Shown: positions 43,268 to 52,099, counted from the first letter of the stretch. The stretch: DNA of 64,000 nt from Polaribacter pectinis (GCF_014352875.1 NZ_CP060695.1:2697501-2761500), one strand, 5' to 3'. Made by a program: numbers and translations. The notes: generated by a model not told the origin, from the letters alone.

Positions 43268-43275
43268 CACCTTTG
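43268..43275 (+). promoter_or_regulatory. Possible -7 box of the lipoprotein gene at 43297
   Basis: CACCTTTG matches TAnnTTTG at 6 to 7 of 8 positions depending on tolerance, 21 bases before the start. Weak. Confidence 0.3.
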
Positions 43276-43296
43276 TACGACAAAACAAGTCATACA

Positions 43297-43863
43297 ATGA
43301 ATATTCATAAAAATATACTATTAAGTTGTCTTATTAGTGTTTTTCTGTTTTTGCTGTTTTCATGTGATACAAACAATAATAGCAAGTCAAAACAAGACAA
43401 AGCATACAATAAACAAGATAAAATCAACAAAAATAAAGAAGAAGCTAAACTCTTGGTTTCCGTTAGTAAAAACTATATTAATTTAATTAATTATAGCAAT
43501 TATATTAAAGCTAAAGACTCTTTAACTTTAGAAACAAAATCTCTTTTAGATACTTTTAATGTAGATATAACTAACCATTTAAAAAACTTAAAAGAACTTT
43601 CTAGAGAAGAGTTAGTGCTTATACCAGATAAAAATGATGTATTGGTTTTAGAAGATAAAACTTTTACAAAAGATGGAGAGGAAAAACGTCAAAAAAAATA
43701 TTTAGAAAAGATTAATGATATGGTTGAAACCCAGATTAATCTTATAGATGAACTTACTGAAACATCGAATAATAGTTCGATAAATGCTCTTGCAAATGAA
43801 GCCGAAGAAATTCTATTAGAGCATAAAGAAAATTTTGAAAGTATAATTGAAAAAATTAATTAA
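43297..43863 (+). CDS. Small helical lipoprotein, function unknown
   Basis: The ATG at 43297 gives 188 residues with lipoprotein signal ending LLFSCD (Cys23); an in-frame TTG 24 bases upstream would add eight residues before the signal. The mature part is rich in Asn, Lys and Glu and predicted helical, perhaps coiled-coil (about 110-185). No domain recognised. It is followed by a tiny membrane-protein gene 2 bases later. Confidence 0.6.
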   Translation: MNIHKNILLSCLISVFLFLLFSCDTNNNSKSKQDKAYNKQDKINKNKEEAKLLVSVSKNYINLINYSNYIKAKDSLTLETKSLLDTFNVDITNHLKNLKELSREELVLIPDKNDVLVLEDKTFTKDGEEKRQKKYLEKINDMVETQINLIDELTETSNNSSINALANEAEEILLEHKENFESIIEKIN

Positions 43864-43865
43864 AA

Positions 43866-44024
43866 ATGAAAACCTTCTTATACACTATAACAATTCTTGT
43901 AGTAATAATTTGGGCCTTAGGCTTCTTTGTTTACGCAATAGGGTCATTACTAATTCACTTATTATTAATTCTTGCAGTAATTTGCGGTATTATTGGTTAT
44001 AAAATTAAAAGTGCTACAGATTAA
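43866..44024 (+). CDS. Lmo0937-like small membrane protein
   Basis: A 52-residue frame from ATG 43866 to TAA 44022-44024: MKTFLYTITILVVIIWALGF, then YAIGSLLIHLLLILAVI and a short polar end. Two hydrophobic helices with W-L-G-F and a central G-x-x-I-H match the lmo0937 family of tiny membrane proteins, which are often envelope-stress associated in other bacteria. It starts two bases after the lipoprotein gene. Confidence 0.7.
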   Translation: MKTFLYTITILVVIIWALGFFVYAIGSLLIHLLLILAVICGIIGYKIKSATD

Positions 44025-44099
44025 ACTTATTTAAAAGATCTGCCTTCTTAATTTTAAATCCTTTTCTTCATTTTTAAATTAAAAATCACCCATTAAAAA

Positions 44100-44120
44100 A
44101 GACCATTTATTAAATGGTCT
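44100..44120 (-). terminator. Terminator of the small minus-strand gene at 44153
   Basis: A 9-bp stem (44100-44108 with 44112-44120) and 3-base loop. On the minus strand it is followed by a T run (A-run 44095-44100). It may also end the plus-strand lipoprotein transcript. Confidence 0.7.
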
Positions 44121-44152
44121 CTTCTTATACTTTATAAATAAATCTGTCTTTC

Positions 44153-44449
44153 TTAATTATCAATTCTCTTTAGGTTTACAATTTTTTCACCTTTATAATT
44201 AATGTTAAATTCTTTACCTACGTAATCTCCATTTATTAAATCGTAACTTTTCTTTACTTTCTCATCTACATCTTCAAACTGTAATGCTTTATTATTAGAA
44301 TCTGTAAAGAAATAATAATTTCCTTCTGCTCCATCAAATGTTGCGGTTACTTCCTCTTTATTAATGTTTTCAAAACTAGTTTGGTTCGATTCTGATTTTA
44401 AAACAAATCCCATTGAAATAAACATAGATATTAAAATTGCATTTTTCAT
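44153..44449 (-). CDS. Small exported protein, function unknown
   Basis: A 98-residue protein with a possible signal peptide (about 1-18) and a compact beta-rich remainder (VTATFDGAEGNYYFFTDSNN, then a Tyr- and Lys-rich end with GKEFNINYKGEKI, an OB-like look). No known domain. Monocistronic, with its own terminator; it is divergent from the AraC gene at 44781. Confidence 0.6.
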   Translation of the reverse strand: MKNAILISMFISMGFVLKSESNQTSFENINKEEVTATFDGAEGNYYFFTDSNNKALQFEDVDEKVKKSYDLINGDYVGKEFNINYKGEKIVNLKRIDN

Positions 44450-44780
44450 GACGTGTAATTTGTTGGTTAATAATCTACTTCAAATTTAGAATATATTATA
44501 GGTAAAGGAATTACATAATTTCAGCATTTTATTATATAATTCTTAAACAGCAAGGTTATATTTTCAAATAAAAACAATGTAAACAACTAATTATTAGTGG
44601 TTTAAAACCATAATATAAGCAAACATGTGAAATCTTATAACAAAAAAATAAAATTGTGTAACAGAAAAGGTTGGTTTAGGTATTTACTTTGCAGTATCGT
44701 TTTAAGTGAAGATTTAATAAGTTTTGAATTTCACTTTTAATGAACAAAAAAATAATATTAATCTAAAAACTCAACCAATT
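44450..44780. other. AT-rich intergenic region between divergent genes
   Basis: About 330 bases without a convincing gene. It holds a near-palindrome at 44592-44615 (TGGTTT-A-AAACCA core with A/T-rich flanks), a TTGG at 44671 and a TTACTTTG box at 44684-44691 that is a 7-of-8 match to TAnnTTTG. It probably carries the promoters of both divergent genes. Confidence 0.4.
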
Positions 44781-45797
44781 ATGATTACTATAAATTCTAA
44801 ATTAAACGGCTTAAATTTATTTTTTAATAAATTACAAAAACAAATTGGAGGTACATTAAATTCTTCAACTGGAGAAAATATACTTACAATTAATAGTAAA
44901 ATAGGTCATGGAACAATTCGCTCTGTAAGTTTAGAAGATGGTATTAGCTTATTAGAATTTAATATTACGGCAAACCAAGATTTACAAATAGATATAGATA
45001 CAAATGCTGGTTCTCATATAAACTTTGCATATTGTTCTAAAGGTAAAGTATCTCACTCTTTTCAAAAAACAGGTGTTACAAATACAATAGAGACTTTTCA
45101 AACAAGTATCATATCTAATATTGTTTCTAATAAAAATACTTTAACAATTTTTAAAGGTGTAGAAACAAATACAACTATAATTTCTGTAAACACAGCTCTT
45201 AATAAAAGAACTCCTTCTAAAATTAATGCTGCTTTAAAAGAAGCATTTATTACTAGTAAGAAAGAAGATTATATCTATTTAGGTTCTTACAACTTAAAAA
45301 TTGCTGAAAACATTAAGCAATTAAAGGCAATTGATAATGAAGGTATTGTAAAAACGTTATTAAGAAAAGGAATTGTAAACTTAATTTTAGCATTAGAAAT
45401 AGAGCAACACAAAAAGGATTTAATTAGTCTAGAAACTGTTACTTCTTCGTTAACAAAAAGTGAAATGGAGTTGATAAAAGACTTAACTGAATATGTAAAT
45501 AATTACCCAGATATGGATCATAGAGTAAGTGTTTTAACTCGTAAAGTTGGTCTTACAGCTGCAAAAGTACAAGAAGGTTTTAAGTTAATGCATGGATTAA
45601 CTGTTTGTGAATACATTAGATCTGTTCGTTTAAAAAAATCTGAAGAATTAATTATCAATACAGATTTAAGTATTTCTGAAATTGTTTATAGTTTAGGTTT
45701 TTCTAGTAGAAGTTATTTTTCTAAAAAGTTTAGAGAAATGTTTAACTGTTCTCCTAGTAACTATAAAAAGAAAAATAGGTTAGCTGTATCAGCATAA
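44781..45797 (+). CDS. AraC family transcriptional regulator
   Basis: The ATG at 44781 gives 338 residues; an in-frame TTG at 44724 is less likely because it lies directly behind a promoter-like box. The C-terminal ~100 residues form an AraC/XylS DNA-binding domain with KVGLTAAKVQEGFKLMHGLT and LSISEIVYSLGFSSRSYFSK. The N-terminal part (about 1-200) matches no sensor I recognise. A terminator follows, so it is not co-transcribed with the large gene at 45940, though it may regulate it. Confidence 0.82.
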   Translation: MITINSKLNGLNLFFNKLQKQIGGTLNSSTGENILTINSKIGHGTIRSVSLEDGISLLEFNITANQDLQIDIDTNAGSHINFAYCSKGKVSHSFQKTGVTNTIETFQTSIISNIVSNKNTLTIFKGVETNTTIISVNTALNKRTPSKINAALKEAFITSKKEDYIYLGSYNLKIAENIKQLKAIDNEGIVKTLLRKGIVNLILALEIEQHKKDLISLETVTSSLTKSEMELIKDLTEYVNNYPDMDHRVSVLTRKVGLTAAKVQEGFKLMHGLTVCEYIRSVRLKKSEELIINTDLSISEIVYSLGFSSRSYFSKKFREMFNCSPSNYKKKNRLAVSA

Positions 45798-45850
45798 TAT
45801 ATTTCTAATGAGTTTTCATTAGACACTATCGTGTAAAGACACAAATTAAG

Positions 45851-45877
45851 ATCTCAAGATAATTTTTATCTTGAGAT
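45851..45877 (+). terminator. Terminator of the AraC family gene
   Basis: A perfect 12-bp stem (45851-45862 with 45866-45877), 3-base loop and T run. It lies 54 bases after the stop codon. Confidence 0.85.
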
Positions 45878-45939
45878 TTTTTGTTAATAAAATTCGGTAT
45901 AATTGTTGTTGCTATTTTTTAGCAACTAAACTTAAAAAA

Positions 45940-48327
45940 ATGCTATACAATTACCCGTTTAAAGTAAAAATAATTTCTTTAATTATTCTTTTATTTCAAC
46001 TCTCTCTAACCAGTCAAGAGTTATTTAAAGATAAAAGTATAGATTCTTCTTTTTTCTTGTACACAAATAAATATCAAGAAGTAGTTTATAGTCACTTAAA
46101 CAAAAGCACATATATTAAAGGAGAAAGTATTGGTTTTACATCTTATATCATTAATAAAAAGACTAAAAAACCCTCTAAAATATCTACAAACCTTTATTGC
46201 ACGGTTACTGACGCTGATAATAAAATAATAAAAAGACAACTTATTAAGGTAGAAAATGGCTTTTCTAATAGTGTTTTTAAATTAGATTCAATTTTTACTA
46301 CAGGAGAGTATACTTTTAAAGCGTATACAAATTGGATGTTAAATTTTAATCAACAAAATTTTTATGTAGAAAAATTTAAAGTTATAGATCCAGAGAAAAA
46401 TAAGTTTTTAGAAAAGACAAAAAATGATTCTTTAATTGATGCCCAATTTTTACCTGAAGGTGGTCATCTAGTTCATAATGTTATTAATACTATAGGTGTA
46501 ATATTAAAAGATAAAAATGGATATGGTATACCAAATGTTTCAGGAGATATTATTCACAACAATAAAGACACAATTACATCATTTAAAGTAAATAAGTTAG
46601 GTATTGGGAGGTTTTCTTTTCTACCAGAAAAATCAAAAGATTATAAAATTGTTATTTCGCTAAATGAAAAGAAAGAAATTTTTCATTTCTCACAAAAAAT
46701 AGAAACCACAGGTATTGTTTTAAAAACAAAACAGGTTAAAGATAATATCTATATTTCTTTAGTAACTAATAAAATTTCATTAAAAAATATAGTTAATAAA
46801 AAATACAAAGTTATAATCCATAATGGGTCCGAAATTAGCTCATTAAACTTTGAATTTAGAGATAAACTGTTGTTAACAAAGAAAGTAAATTTTAAAGATT
46901 TAAATCCTGGAATTAATATTTTTACTCTTTTTGACGAAAATAATAATCCAATTTCTGAACGCTTAATCTTTAACTACAATGGTATTTCTTTTTTAAAAAG
47001 CACTAAAGTAGAATTGCAAGAAAAACAAGATTCTTTATCTATTAAGTTGTCTTATAATTCTCAATCAGATTATAAACTTAATAACTTAAGTACCTCTATT
47101 TTACCTTCAAATACTAAATCATATAAAAAAAATAATACTATAATATCACAAACACTTATTCAACCCTACATAAACGGTGTAGTTGAAAATAGTAGTTATT
47201 ATTTTTTAAATATTAGTAAGCAAAAAAAATATGATTTAGATAATTTACTATTAACCCAGGGTTGGAGTAGTTATAATTGGAAAGAAATTTTCAATTTTAC
47301 ACCAAATTATAGTAATGAGTTTGAACAAGGAATCTCCTTAAAGTTAAATAATATTGATAAAGATAATAGTATTATTGTTCATGGATTGTCTAACAAAAGT
47401 TCTGAAATACTTACATTAAATGAAAAATCTAAATCTATTAGTGCAACAAACTTTTATCCAATTAATGATGAAATATTATATTTATCTGGAATTAATAAAA
47501 AAGGTAAATTAATTAAACCTTCTGTATACATTCAATTTACTCCTAGCAATATACCTTTACTTAATAAGAAATTTGAATCTTTAAAGCCAAAAAATAATAC
47601 TTATCCTATTGAAAATTATTTTGACATTTCATTTTTAAATTCTTTAAATAACACTCAAATGTTAGAAGAATTTGTAATTAAAGTTAATCAAAAAAAAGAA
47701 AAAATTGAAAGAATTGAAAACAAGTCTTTTGGCAAAGTTCATTTTTTAAATGATTATGAAAAAGAAGGAATGACACTTGCCCAATATATTAATATAAAAG
47801 GAGGCTTTAGAGCTATGGATGATACTTCTACAGGCACATTTGTTATTACACCAATAATTAAGAATACTGTTGACTTTGGTGTAAATGTCCCTGCAATCTT
47901 TCTTAATAATATACAAATTACAAACTTCACTTATTTTTATAATTTTTACCTAGACAATGTGGAGTATATTGAAATAGATAAATTAGGTTTTAGTGCTGGT
48001 GTAAGGGGTGGTGCTGGTGTAATCAGAATTTTCACAAAAAACAACGATTATTCAAAAAAATCTTTAAAAGAAACAACTCAAAAATTTAATTTTCCAATTA
48101 CTTTTCATAAATCGAAAAAATTCTATGTTCCAAAATATAAAAATTACAACAACACTTTCTACAAAAGTTATGGAGTAATTGATTGGTTTCCTAGAAAACA
48201 AATAAATAAAGATGGATCTGTTTCATTTAATATTAAAAAAACATCAGAAAAATTCACTCTTTTTATTGAAGGTATTTCCGATAGTGGTACTTTTATTTTT
48301 GAAGAAAGAGTTATTAATTTAAAATAA
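45940..48327 (+). CDS. Exported protein with macroglobulin-like domains and a TonB-plug-like C-terminus
   Basis: The ATG at 45940 gives 795 residues; an earlier in-frame start at 45871 lies inside the terminator. A signal peptide or N-terminal helix (about 1-27) precedes an MG2-like segment (HLNKSTYIKGESIGFTSYII), then AQFLPEGGHLVHNV, a motif of alpha-2-macroglobulin-like repeats found in Bacteroidetes receptor-related proteins. The last third has a plug-like end (LDNVEYIEIDKLGFSAGVRG, then GAGVIRIFTKNN) without any beta barrel. Function unknown; it may act with a separate outer-membrane protein. Confidence 0.65.
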   Translation: MLYNYPFKVKIISLIILLFQLSLTSQELFKDKSIDSSFFLYTNKYQEVVYSHLNKSTYIKGESIGFTSYIINKKTKKPSKISTNLYCTVTDADNKIIKRQLIKVENGFSNSVFKLDSIFTTGEYTFKAYTNWMLNFNQQNFYVEKFKVIDPEKNKFLEKTKNDSLIDAQFLPEGGHLVHNVINTIGVILKDKNGYGIPNVSGDIIHNNKDTITSFKVNKLGIGRFSFLPEKSKDYKIVISLNEKKEIFHFSQKIETTGIVLKTKQVKDNIYISLVTNKISLKNIVNKKYKVIIHNGSEISSLNFEFRDKLLLTKKVNFKDLNPGINIFTLFDENNNPISERLIFNYNGISFLKSTKVELQEKQDSLSIKLSYNSQSDYKLNNLSTSILPSNTKSYKKNNTIISQTLIQPYINGVVENSSYYFLNISKQKKYDLDNLLLTQGWSSYNWKEIFNFTPNYSNEFEQGISLKLNNIDKDNSIIVHGLSNKSSEILTLNEKSKSISATNFYPINDEILYLSGINKKGKLIKPSVYIQFTPSNIPLLNKKFESLKPKNNTYPIENYFDISFLNSLNNTQMLEEFVIKVNQKKEKIERIENKSFGKVHFLNDYEKEGMTLAQYINIKGGFRAMDDTSTGTFVITPIIKNTVDFGVNVPAIFLNNIQITNFTYFYNFYLDNVEYIEIDKLGFSAGVRGGAGVIRIFTKNNDYSKKSLKETTQKFNFPITFHKSKKFYVPKYKNYNNTFYKSYGVIDWFPRKQINKDGSVSFNIKKTSEKFTLFIEGISDSGTFIFEERVINLK

Positions 48328-48334
48328 TAATTTT

Positions 48335-50485
48335 CTATCCTAAAACATTTTCCTTTTTTAACTCTTTTACAAACGGCTGACTATACATTCTCTTGCCTAA
48401 AGCTACATTAATTGCATTTGCAACAGCACCTCCTGCAGGTGGTAAACCTGGTTCTCCTAAACCTGTTGGAGATAATTGATTTTCAACAAAATACACCTCT
48501 ACCTTTGGTGTTTCTTGCATTCTTATCAACCTATATGTATCAAAGTTTTTAGAATTAGGTTTACCTTTTTTAAAAGATAAATCTGCATACATTGCATGCC
48601 CAATTCCATCCAAAACTCCACCTTCAACTTGGTTCCTTGCTCCTGTTGGGTTTACAACAACTCCGCAATCTGCTGCAACTGTTACTTTTTTAACAACAGG
48701 AAAACCATCTTTTAAAACAATGTCTGCTATTTCTGCAACGTGTGTATTATGGCTATAATAGGCTGCAAATCCTTGGTAAACTCCTTCTTTAGTTTTGCCC
48801 CAATTTGCTTTTTCTCTAACTAATTTAATAGTGTCCTCCATTCTTTGTCCAGAATACTCTATTTTTTTATCGTCTGTATTTTTTACATTTTGAAGCAAAT
48901 CTAAACGTAACTGAATTGCATCAACATTTAATTCTGCTGCTAATTCATCAAAAAAACTTTGTTCTGCAAATGCTAAAAAATTAGTGTAAGGTGCTCTCCA
49001 AGCTCCTGTTGTTATATTACTTTTATAATTTCCTGTTTCTACTTTATAATTTGGTATACAACCTGCAGGAAAAAAGTTAGGTATTAAGCCATACATATTC
49101 CCGTTTACAGCAGCTTCTTTTAAATGATAACCTGTTACTTTTCCATCTTTTAAAGATGCTGCAATTCTGTATTTTATTGCTGGTCTATAAGTACCAGCGG
49201 TCATATCATCTTCTCTAGAAAATATAACTTTTATAGGTTTCTTTGCCAAACTAGAAATTTCTGCAGCTTCTAAAGCAAAATCTCCATATAAACGTCTACC
49301 AAAACCACCTCCCATTCTTGTCATTTTACAAGAAATATCTTCGGCTTTTCTGTCTAATAGTTTAGCAACTCTATTCACGGTCCATTGTGGCGTTTGAATT
49401 GGTCCAACTAAATGAACTTTATCTTCAGTTACATCTGCATAAAAATTCATTGGTTCTAAACAATTGTGGGGTAAAAAAGGAGAATGATATGTTCTTTCTA
49501 TTACTTTATCTGCCGTTTTAAAAGCCTTTTTAATATTTCCATCTTCTCTTTCTACTTTAAACTCTTTACCATCTAAGATATTGGTTAAGATTTCATTATG
49601 ATTTTCTGTAGATTCAAATTTTTCATCATTCCAAACTGCAGAGAGTGCTTTTTTGCCTTTCATTGCTGCCCATGTTGAATTGGCTAAAACGGCAACTTTA
49701 TCTCCAAATTTTATAACTTCAGAAACACCATTTACTGCTTTGGCTTTAGTATCATTAAAACTTTCTAACTTTTGACCAAATGCTGGGGGTCTTAAAACGG
49801 AAGCATATACCATTCCTTCTGCTTTATAATCTAATCCAAACAATGGTTTTCCAGTTATAATTTTATCAATATCTACGTTTACAATTTCTTGTCCAATAAT
49901 TGTAAAATCTTTAATTTCTTTCAACTTAACATCATCTGGCACTTCTAATAAAGCTGCTTCTTTTACAACTTCTCCATAACCTAATTTATCTCCATTTTCG
50001 TTTGTTATAATTCCTTTTGATGCTTTACAAGTAGATGCATCTACGTTCCATTTTGCTGCGGCAGCATTTATTAACATTTGTCTTGTAGTTGCTCCTGTTT
50101 GTCTTAAAGCGTCCCAGCCAAAGCGTATAGATTGGCTTCCTCCTGCAACTTGTCTTTGAAAATTTTTGGTATCTAAAGCACCTTGAACAACATTTACTTT
50201 ACTCCATTCTACATCTAATTCCTCTGCAATAATCATTGGCATAGATGTTTTTACACCTTGGCCAATTTCTGGATTTGGAGAAAAAATAGTTACATAACCA
50301 TCATCAGAAATTTTAATAAATGCATTAAAATCGTTAAAATTTAAGTTTGCAATATCTACTGGCATTTCTGCTTCAGTTTTGCAAGCTGTAATTAAATTAA
50401 AACCTATTAATAAGCCACCACTTGCCAAAACTGATGTCTTTAAAAAGTTTCTTCTACTAAAATTATCGTTTTTATGAAGTTTCAT
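48335..50485 (-). CDS. Molybdenum hydroxylase large subunit (IorB/xanthine dehydrogenase family), Tat-exported
   Basis: A 716-residue protein with a twin-arginine signal (SRRNFLKTSVLASGG, about 9-23), so it is folded with its cofactor before export. Molybdopterin-binding motifs include RMGGGFGRRLYGDF, TGAWRAPYTN and the base Glu in GLGEPGLPPAGGAV. Of the family types, the isoquinoline 1-oxidoreductase beta-like (IorB) type fits best: periplasmic, one subunit for molybdenum and a partner of about 150 residues with two [2Fe-2S] clusters, encoded 10 bases upstream. The substrate is probably an aldehyde or N-heterocycle (inference). Confidence 0.85.
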   Translation of the reverse strand: MKLHKNDNFSRRNFLKTSVLASGGLLIGFNLITACKTEAEMPVDIANLNFNDFNAFIKISDDGYVTIFSPNPEIGQGVKTSMPMIIAEELDVEWSKVNVVQGALDTKNFQRQVAGGSQSIRFGWDALRQTGATTRQMLINAAAAKWNVDASTCKASKGIITNENGDKLGYGEVVKEAALLEVPDDVKLKEIKDFTIIGQEIVNVDIDKIITGKPLFGLDYKAEGMVYASVLRPPAFGQKLESFNDTKAKAVNGVSEVIKFGDKVAVLANSTWAAMKGKKALSAVWNDEKFESTENHNEILTNILDGKEFKVEREDGNIKKAFKTADKVIERTYHSPFLPHNCLEPMNFYADVTEDKVHLVGPIQTPQWTVNRVAKLLDRKAEDISCKMTRMGGGFGRRLYGDFALEAAEISSLAKKPIKVIFSREDDMTAGTYRPAIKYRIAASLKDGKVTGYHLKEAAVNGNMYGLIPNFFPAGCIPNYKVETGNYKSNITTGAWRAPYTNFLAFAEQSFFDELAAELNVDAIQLRLDLLQNVKNTDDKKIEYSGQRMEDTIKLVREKANWGKTKEGVYQGFAAYYSHNTHVAEIADIVLKDGFPVVKKVTVAADCGVVVNPTGARNQVEGGVLDGIGHAMYADLSFKKGKPNSKNFDTYRLIRMQETPKVEVYFVENQLSPTGLGEPGLPPAGGAVANAINVALGKRMYSQPFVKELKKENVLG

Positions 50486-50495
50486 TTTTCAGTTT

Positions 50496-50957
50496 TTAAG
50501 ACATTTTTTTTGCAGCAACTTTTACCGCTTTTTCAATTCTATTATATGATGCACATCTACAAATATTTCCGTGCATTGCTTGTCTAATTTCTTCTTCTGA
50601 AGGATTTTTATTCTCATTTAAAAAAGCTGTTGCAGTCATTATTTGTCCTGCTTGGCAATAACCACATTGTGGAACATCAATTTCTTTCCAAGCTTCTTGT
50701 ACTGGATGTTTTCCATCATTAGACAAGCCTTCAATTGTTGTAATTTTTACATCATCTAAAATAGAAACTTGCATTTGGCAACTTCTTGTTGCAACACCAT
50801 CTATATGAACTGTACAAGCGCCACATTGCGCAATTCCGCAACCAAATTTTGTGCCTACTAAATTAAGTTCGTCTCTTAAAACCCACAATAATGGTGTGTC
50901 TTCGTCTACAGAAACAGATCTCATTTTTCCGTTAATGTTTAAATTATAGTTTGGCAT
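50496..50957 (-). CDS. [2Fe-2S] small subunit of molybdenum hydroxylase (IorA type)
   Basis: A 153-residue protein with two iron-sulfur sites: plant-type ferredoxin Cys40, Cys45, Cys48, Cys60 (GCGIAQCGAC) and the second domain Cys98, Cys101, Cys133, Cys135 (CGYCQAGQ and NICRCASY). It passes electrons from the molybdenum subunit encoded next. No signal peptide, so it would be co-exported with the Tat-carrying partner. No c-type cytochrome gene follows, unlike some relatives. Confidence 0.9.
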   Translation of the reverse strand: MPNYNLNINGKMRSVSVDEDTPLLWVLRDELNLVGTKFGCGIAQCGACTVHIDGVATRSCQMQVSILDDVKITTIEGLSNDGKHPVQEAWKEIDVPQCGYCQAGQIMTATAFLNENKNPSEEEIRQAMHGNICRCASYNRIEKAVKVAAKKMS

Positions 50958-51046
50958 AGTTTTCTTATTTAGATATTGATGTTGTAAGTTACAAAAAAAT
51001 ATTGCTGTTATTTTAATCTCTATAAATTTCAGGTTTATTTAACAAA

Positions 51047-51072
51047 AAAACCACCTCATTTAAGGTGGTTTT
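51047..51072 (-). terminator. Terminator of the ssb-like gene
   Basis: A 10-bp stem (51047-51056 with 51063-51072) and 6-base loop, followed on the minus strand by a T run (A-run 51043-51050). It lies 27 bases past the ssb stop. Confidence 0.75.
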
Positions 51073-51099
51073 TCAATTCTCATAACAAATATTACAAGG

Positions 51100-51435
51100 C
51101 TATTTTCCTCCTAACATTAGTAATTCGTTACAGACTACTTCTGTTACATATCTCTTTTCTCCTTCTTTGGTTTCATAACTTCTAGAAGTAAGTTTTCCTT
51201 CAATTGCAACTTCATTTCCTTTTTCTAAATATTTTTCTATAATTTCTGCTGTTTTGTTCCAAGCTACAATGTTATGCCATTGTGTGTCTGTTACTTTTTC
51301 GCCATTTGCATTTTTATAGCTTTCATTTGTTGCAATAGAAAATTTTGCAAGTTTTTTACCACTATCTAAAGTGATAATTTCTGGGTTGTTTCCTAAATTT
51401 CCAATTAACTGTACTTTGTTTCTTAACGTACTCAT
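51100..51435 (-). CDS. ssb: Single-stranded DNA-binding protein, short form without acidic tail
   Basis: A 111-residue OB-fold protein beginning MSTLRNKVQLIGNLGNNPEI and containing TQWHNIVAWNKTAEIIEKYL and GNEVAIEGKL, typical of bacterial SSB. It ends right after the OB-fold (VCNELLMLGGK); the disordered linker and the acidic DDxIPF tip by which SSB recruits repair enzymes are absent. It is therefore probably an accessory SSB, not the main housekeeping one. It is divergent from the zinc-ribbon gene at 51591. Confidence 0.87.
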   Translation of the reverse strand: MSTLRNKVQLIGNLGNNPEIITLDSGKKLAKFSIATNESYKNANGEKVTDTQWHNIVAWNKTAEIIEKYLEKGNEVAIEGKLTSRSYETKEGEKRYVTEVVCNELLMLGGK

Positions 51436-51556
51436 AAGATAAGTTTTTTAAATTATTATTATTTGTCAATTCGTTTTGACTCTGCAAAGTTGCGACACAA
51501 CTCCAATTTTATTCGGTTACAAAACAATTACTTTCGGTTGTAATTATTTGTAGTCG

Positions 51557-51586
51557 TTTGTAAACGGATAATTTGTTGTAAATTTA
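51557..51586 (+). promoter_or_regulatory. Promoter of the zinc-ribbon gene
   Basis: TTTG at 51557-51560 and TAAATTTA at 51579-51586 (7 of 8 to TAnnTTTG) with an 18-base spacer. The ATG begins four bases after the box, so a leaderless transcript is predicted. Confidence 0.42.
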
Positions 51587-51590
51587 CACT

Positions 51591-51944
51591 ATGGATAACA
51601 AAAAGTGTTTAGAGTGCGAAGAAGTCTTAAAAGGTAGAGTAGATAAGAAATTCTGTTCTGATTATTGTAGAAATGCATACAATAATAGAGTAAATAAAGA
51701 CAGTAAAAACCTCATTAGAAATATTAATAACAGACTTCGAAAAAATTATAAAATTTTATCTGAATTAAACATTTCTGGCAAAACAAAAGTAACACGAACC
51801 AAATTATACGACAAAGGTTTCGACTTTCAATTCTTTACATCTATCTATAAAACCAAGACAGGAAATACTTATTTTTATATTTATGATGAAGGTTATTTAC
51901 CTTTAGAAAATGAAACTTTTTTACTAATAAAAAGAGATTCTTAA
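51591..51944 (+). CDS. Zinc-ribbon protein, function unknown
   Basis: A 117-residue protein. Four Cys in KKCLECEEVLKGR and KKFCSDYCRNAYNNR (pattern CxxC-x15-16-CxxxC) make an N-terminal zinc ribbon (about 5-28). The rest is a basic helix (about 35-60) and a beta-rich end (YLPLENETFLLIKRDS). Basic charge and the ribbon suggest nucleic-acid binding, but no partner or function is known to me. It is divergent from the short ssb gene, 155 bases away. Confidence 0.7.
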   Translation: MDNKKCLECEEVLKGRVDKKFCSDYCRNAYNNRVNKDSKNLIRNINNRLRKNYKILSELNISGKTKVTRTKLYDKGFDFQFFTSIYKTKTGNTYFYIYDEGYLPLENETFLLIKRDS

Positions 51945-51957
51945 ATGAACGGGTTTA

Positions 51958-52096
51958 ATAACAACAGAAAGATGCCAATCAAAAAAGATTAGACTCAATA
52001 AATATTGTTAGAAAAACTGAAATGGATGCTAAAATGAAAAAACTAAAAGAAGCAAAAAAAAGAATTCAAGTAGAAATAGATGCTAAAAAAAATTAA
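51958..52096 (+). pseudogene. Remnant of a coiled-coil coding frame
   Basis: After a stop codon the frame stays open and reads as a highly charged helix (QQKDANQKRLDSI, then KMKKLKEAKKRIQVEIDAKK) ending at TAA 52094-52096. No start precedes the first half; an ATG at 52022 would give only 24 residues. It looks like the 3' end of a decayed gene, three bases from the convergent CBS gene. Low certainty; AT-rich DNA can yield such frames by chance. Confidence 0.3.
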
Positions 52097-52099
52097 CTT

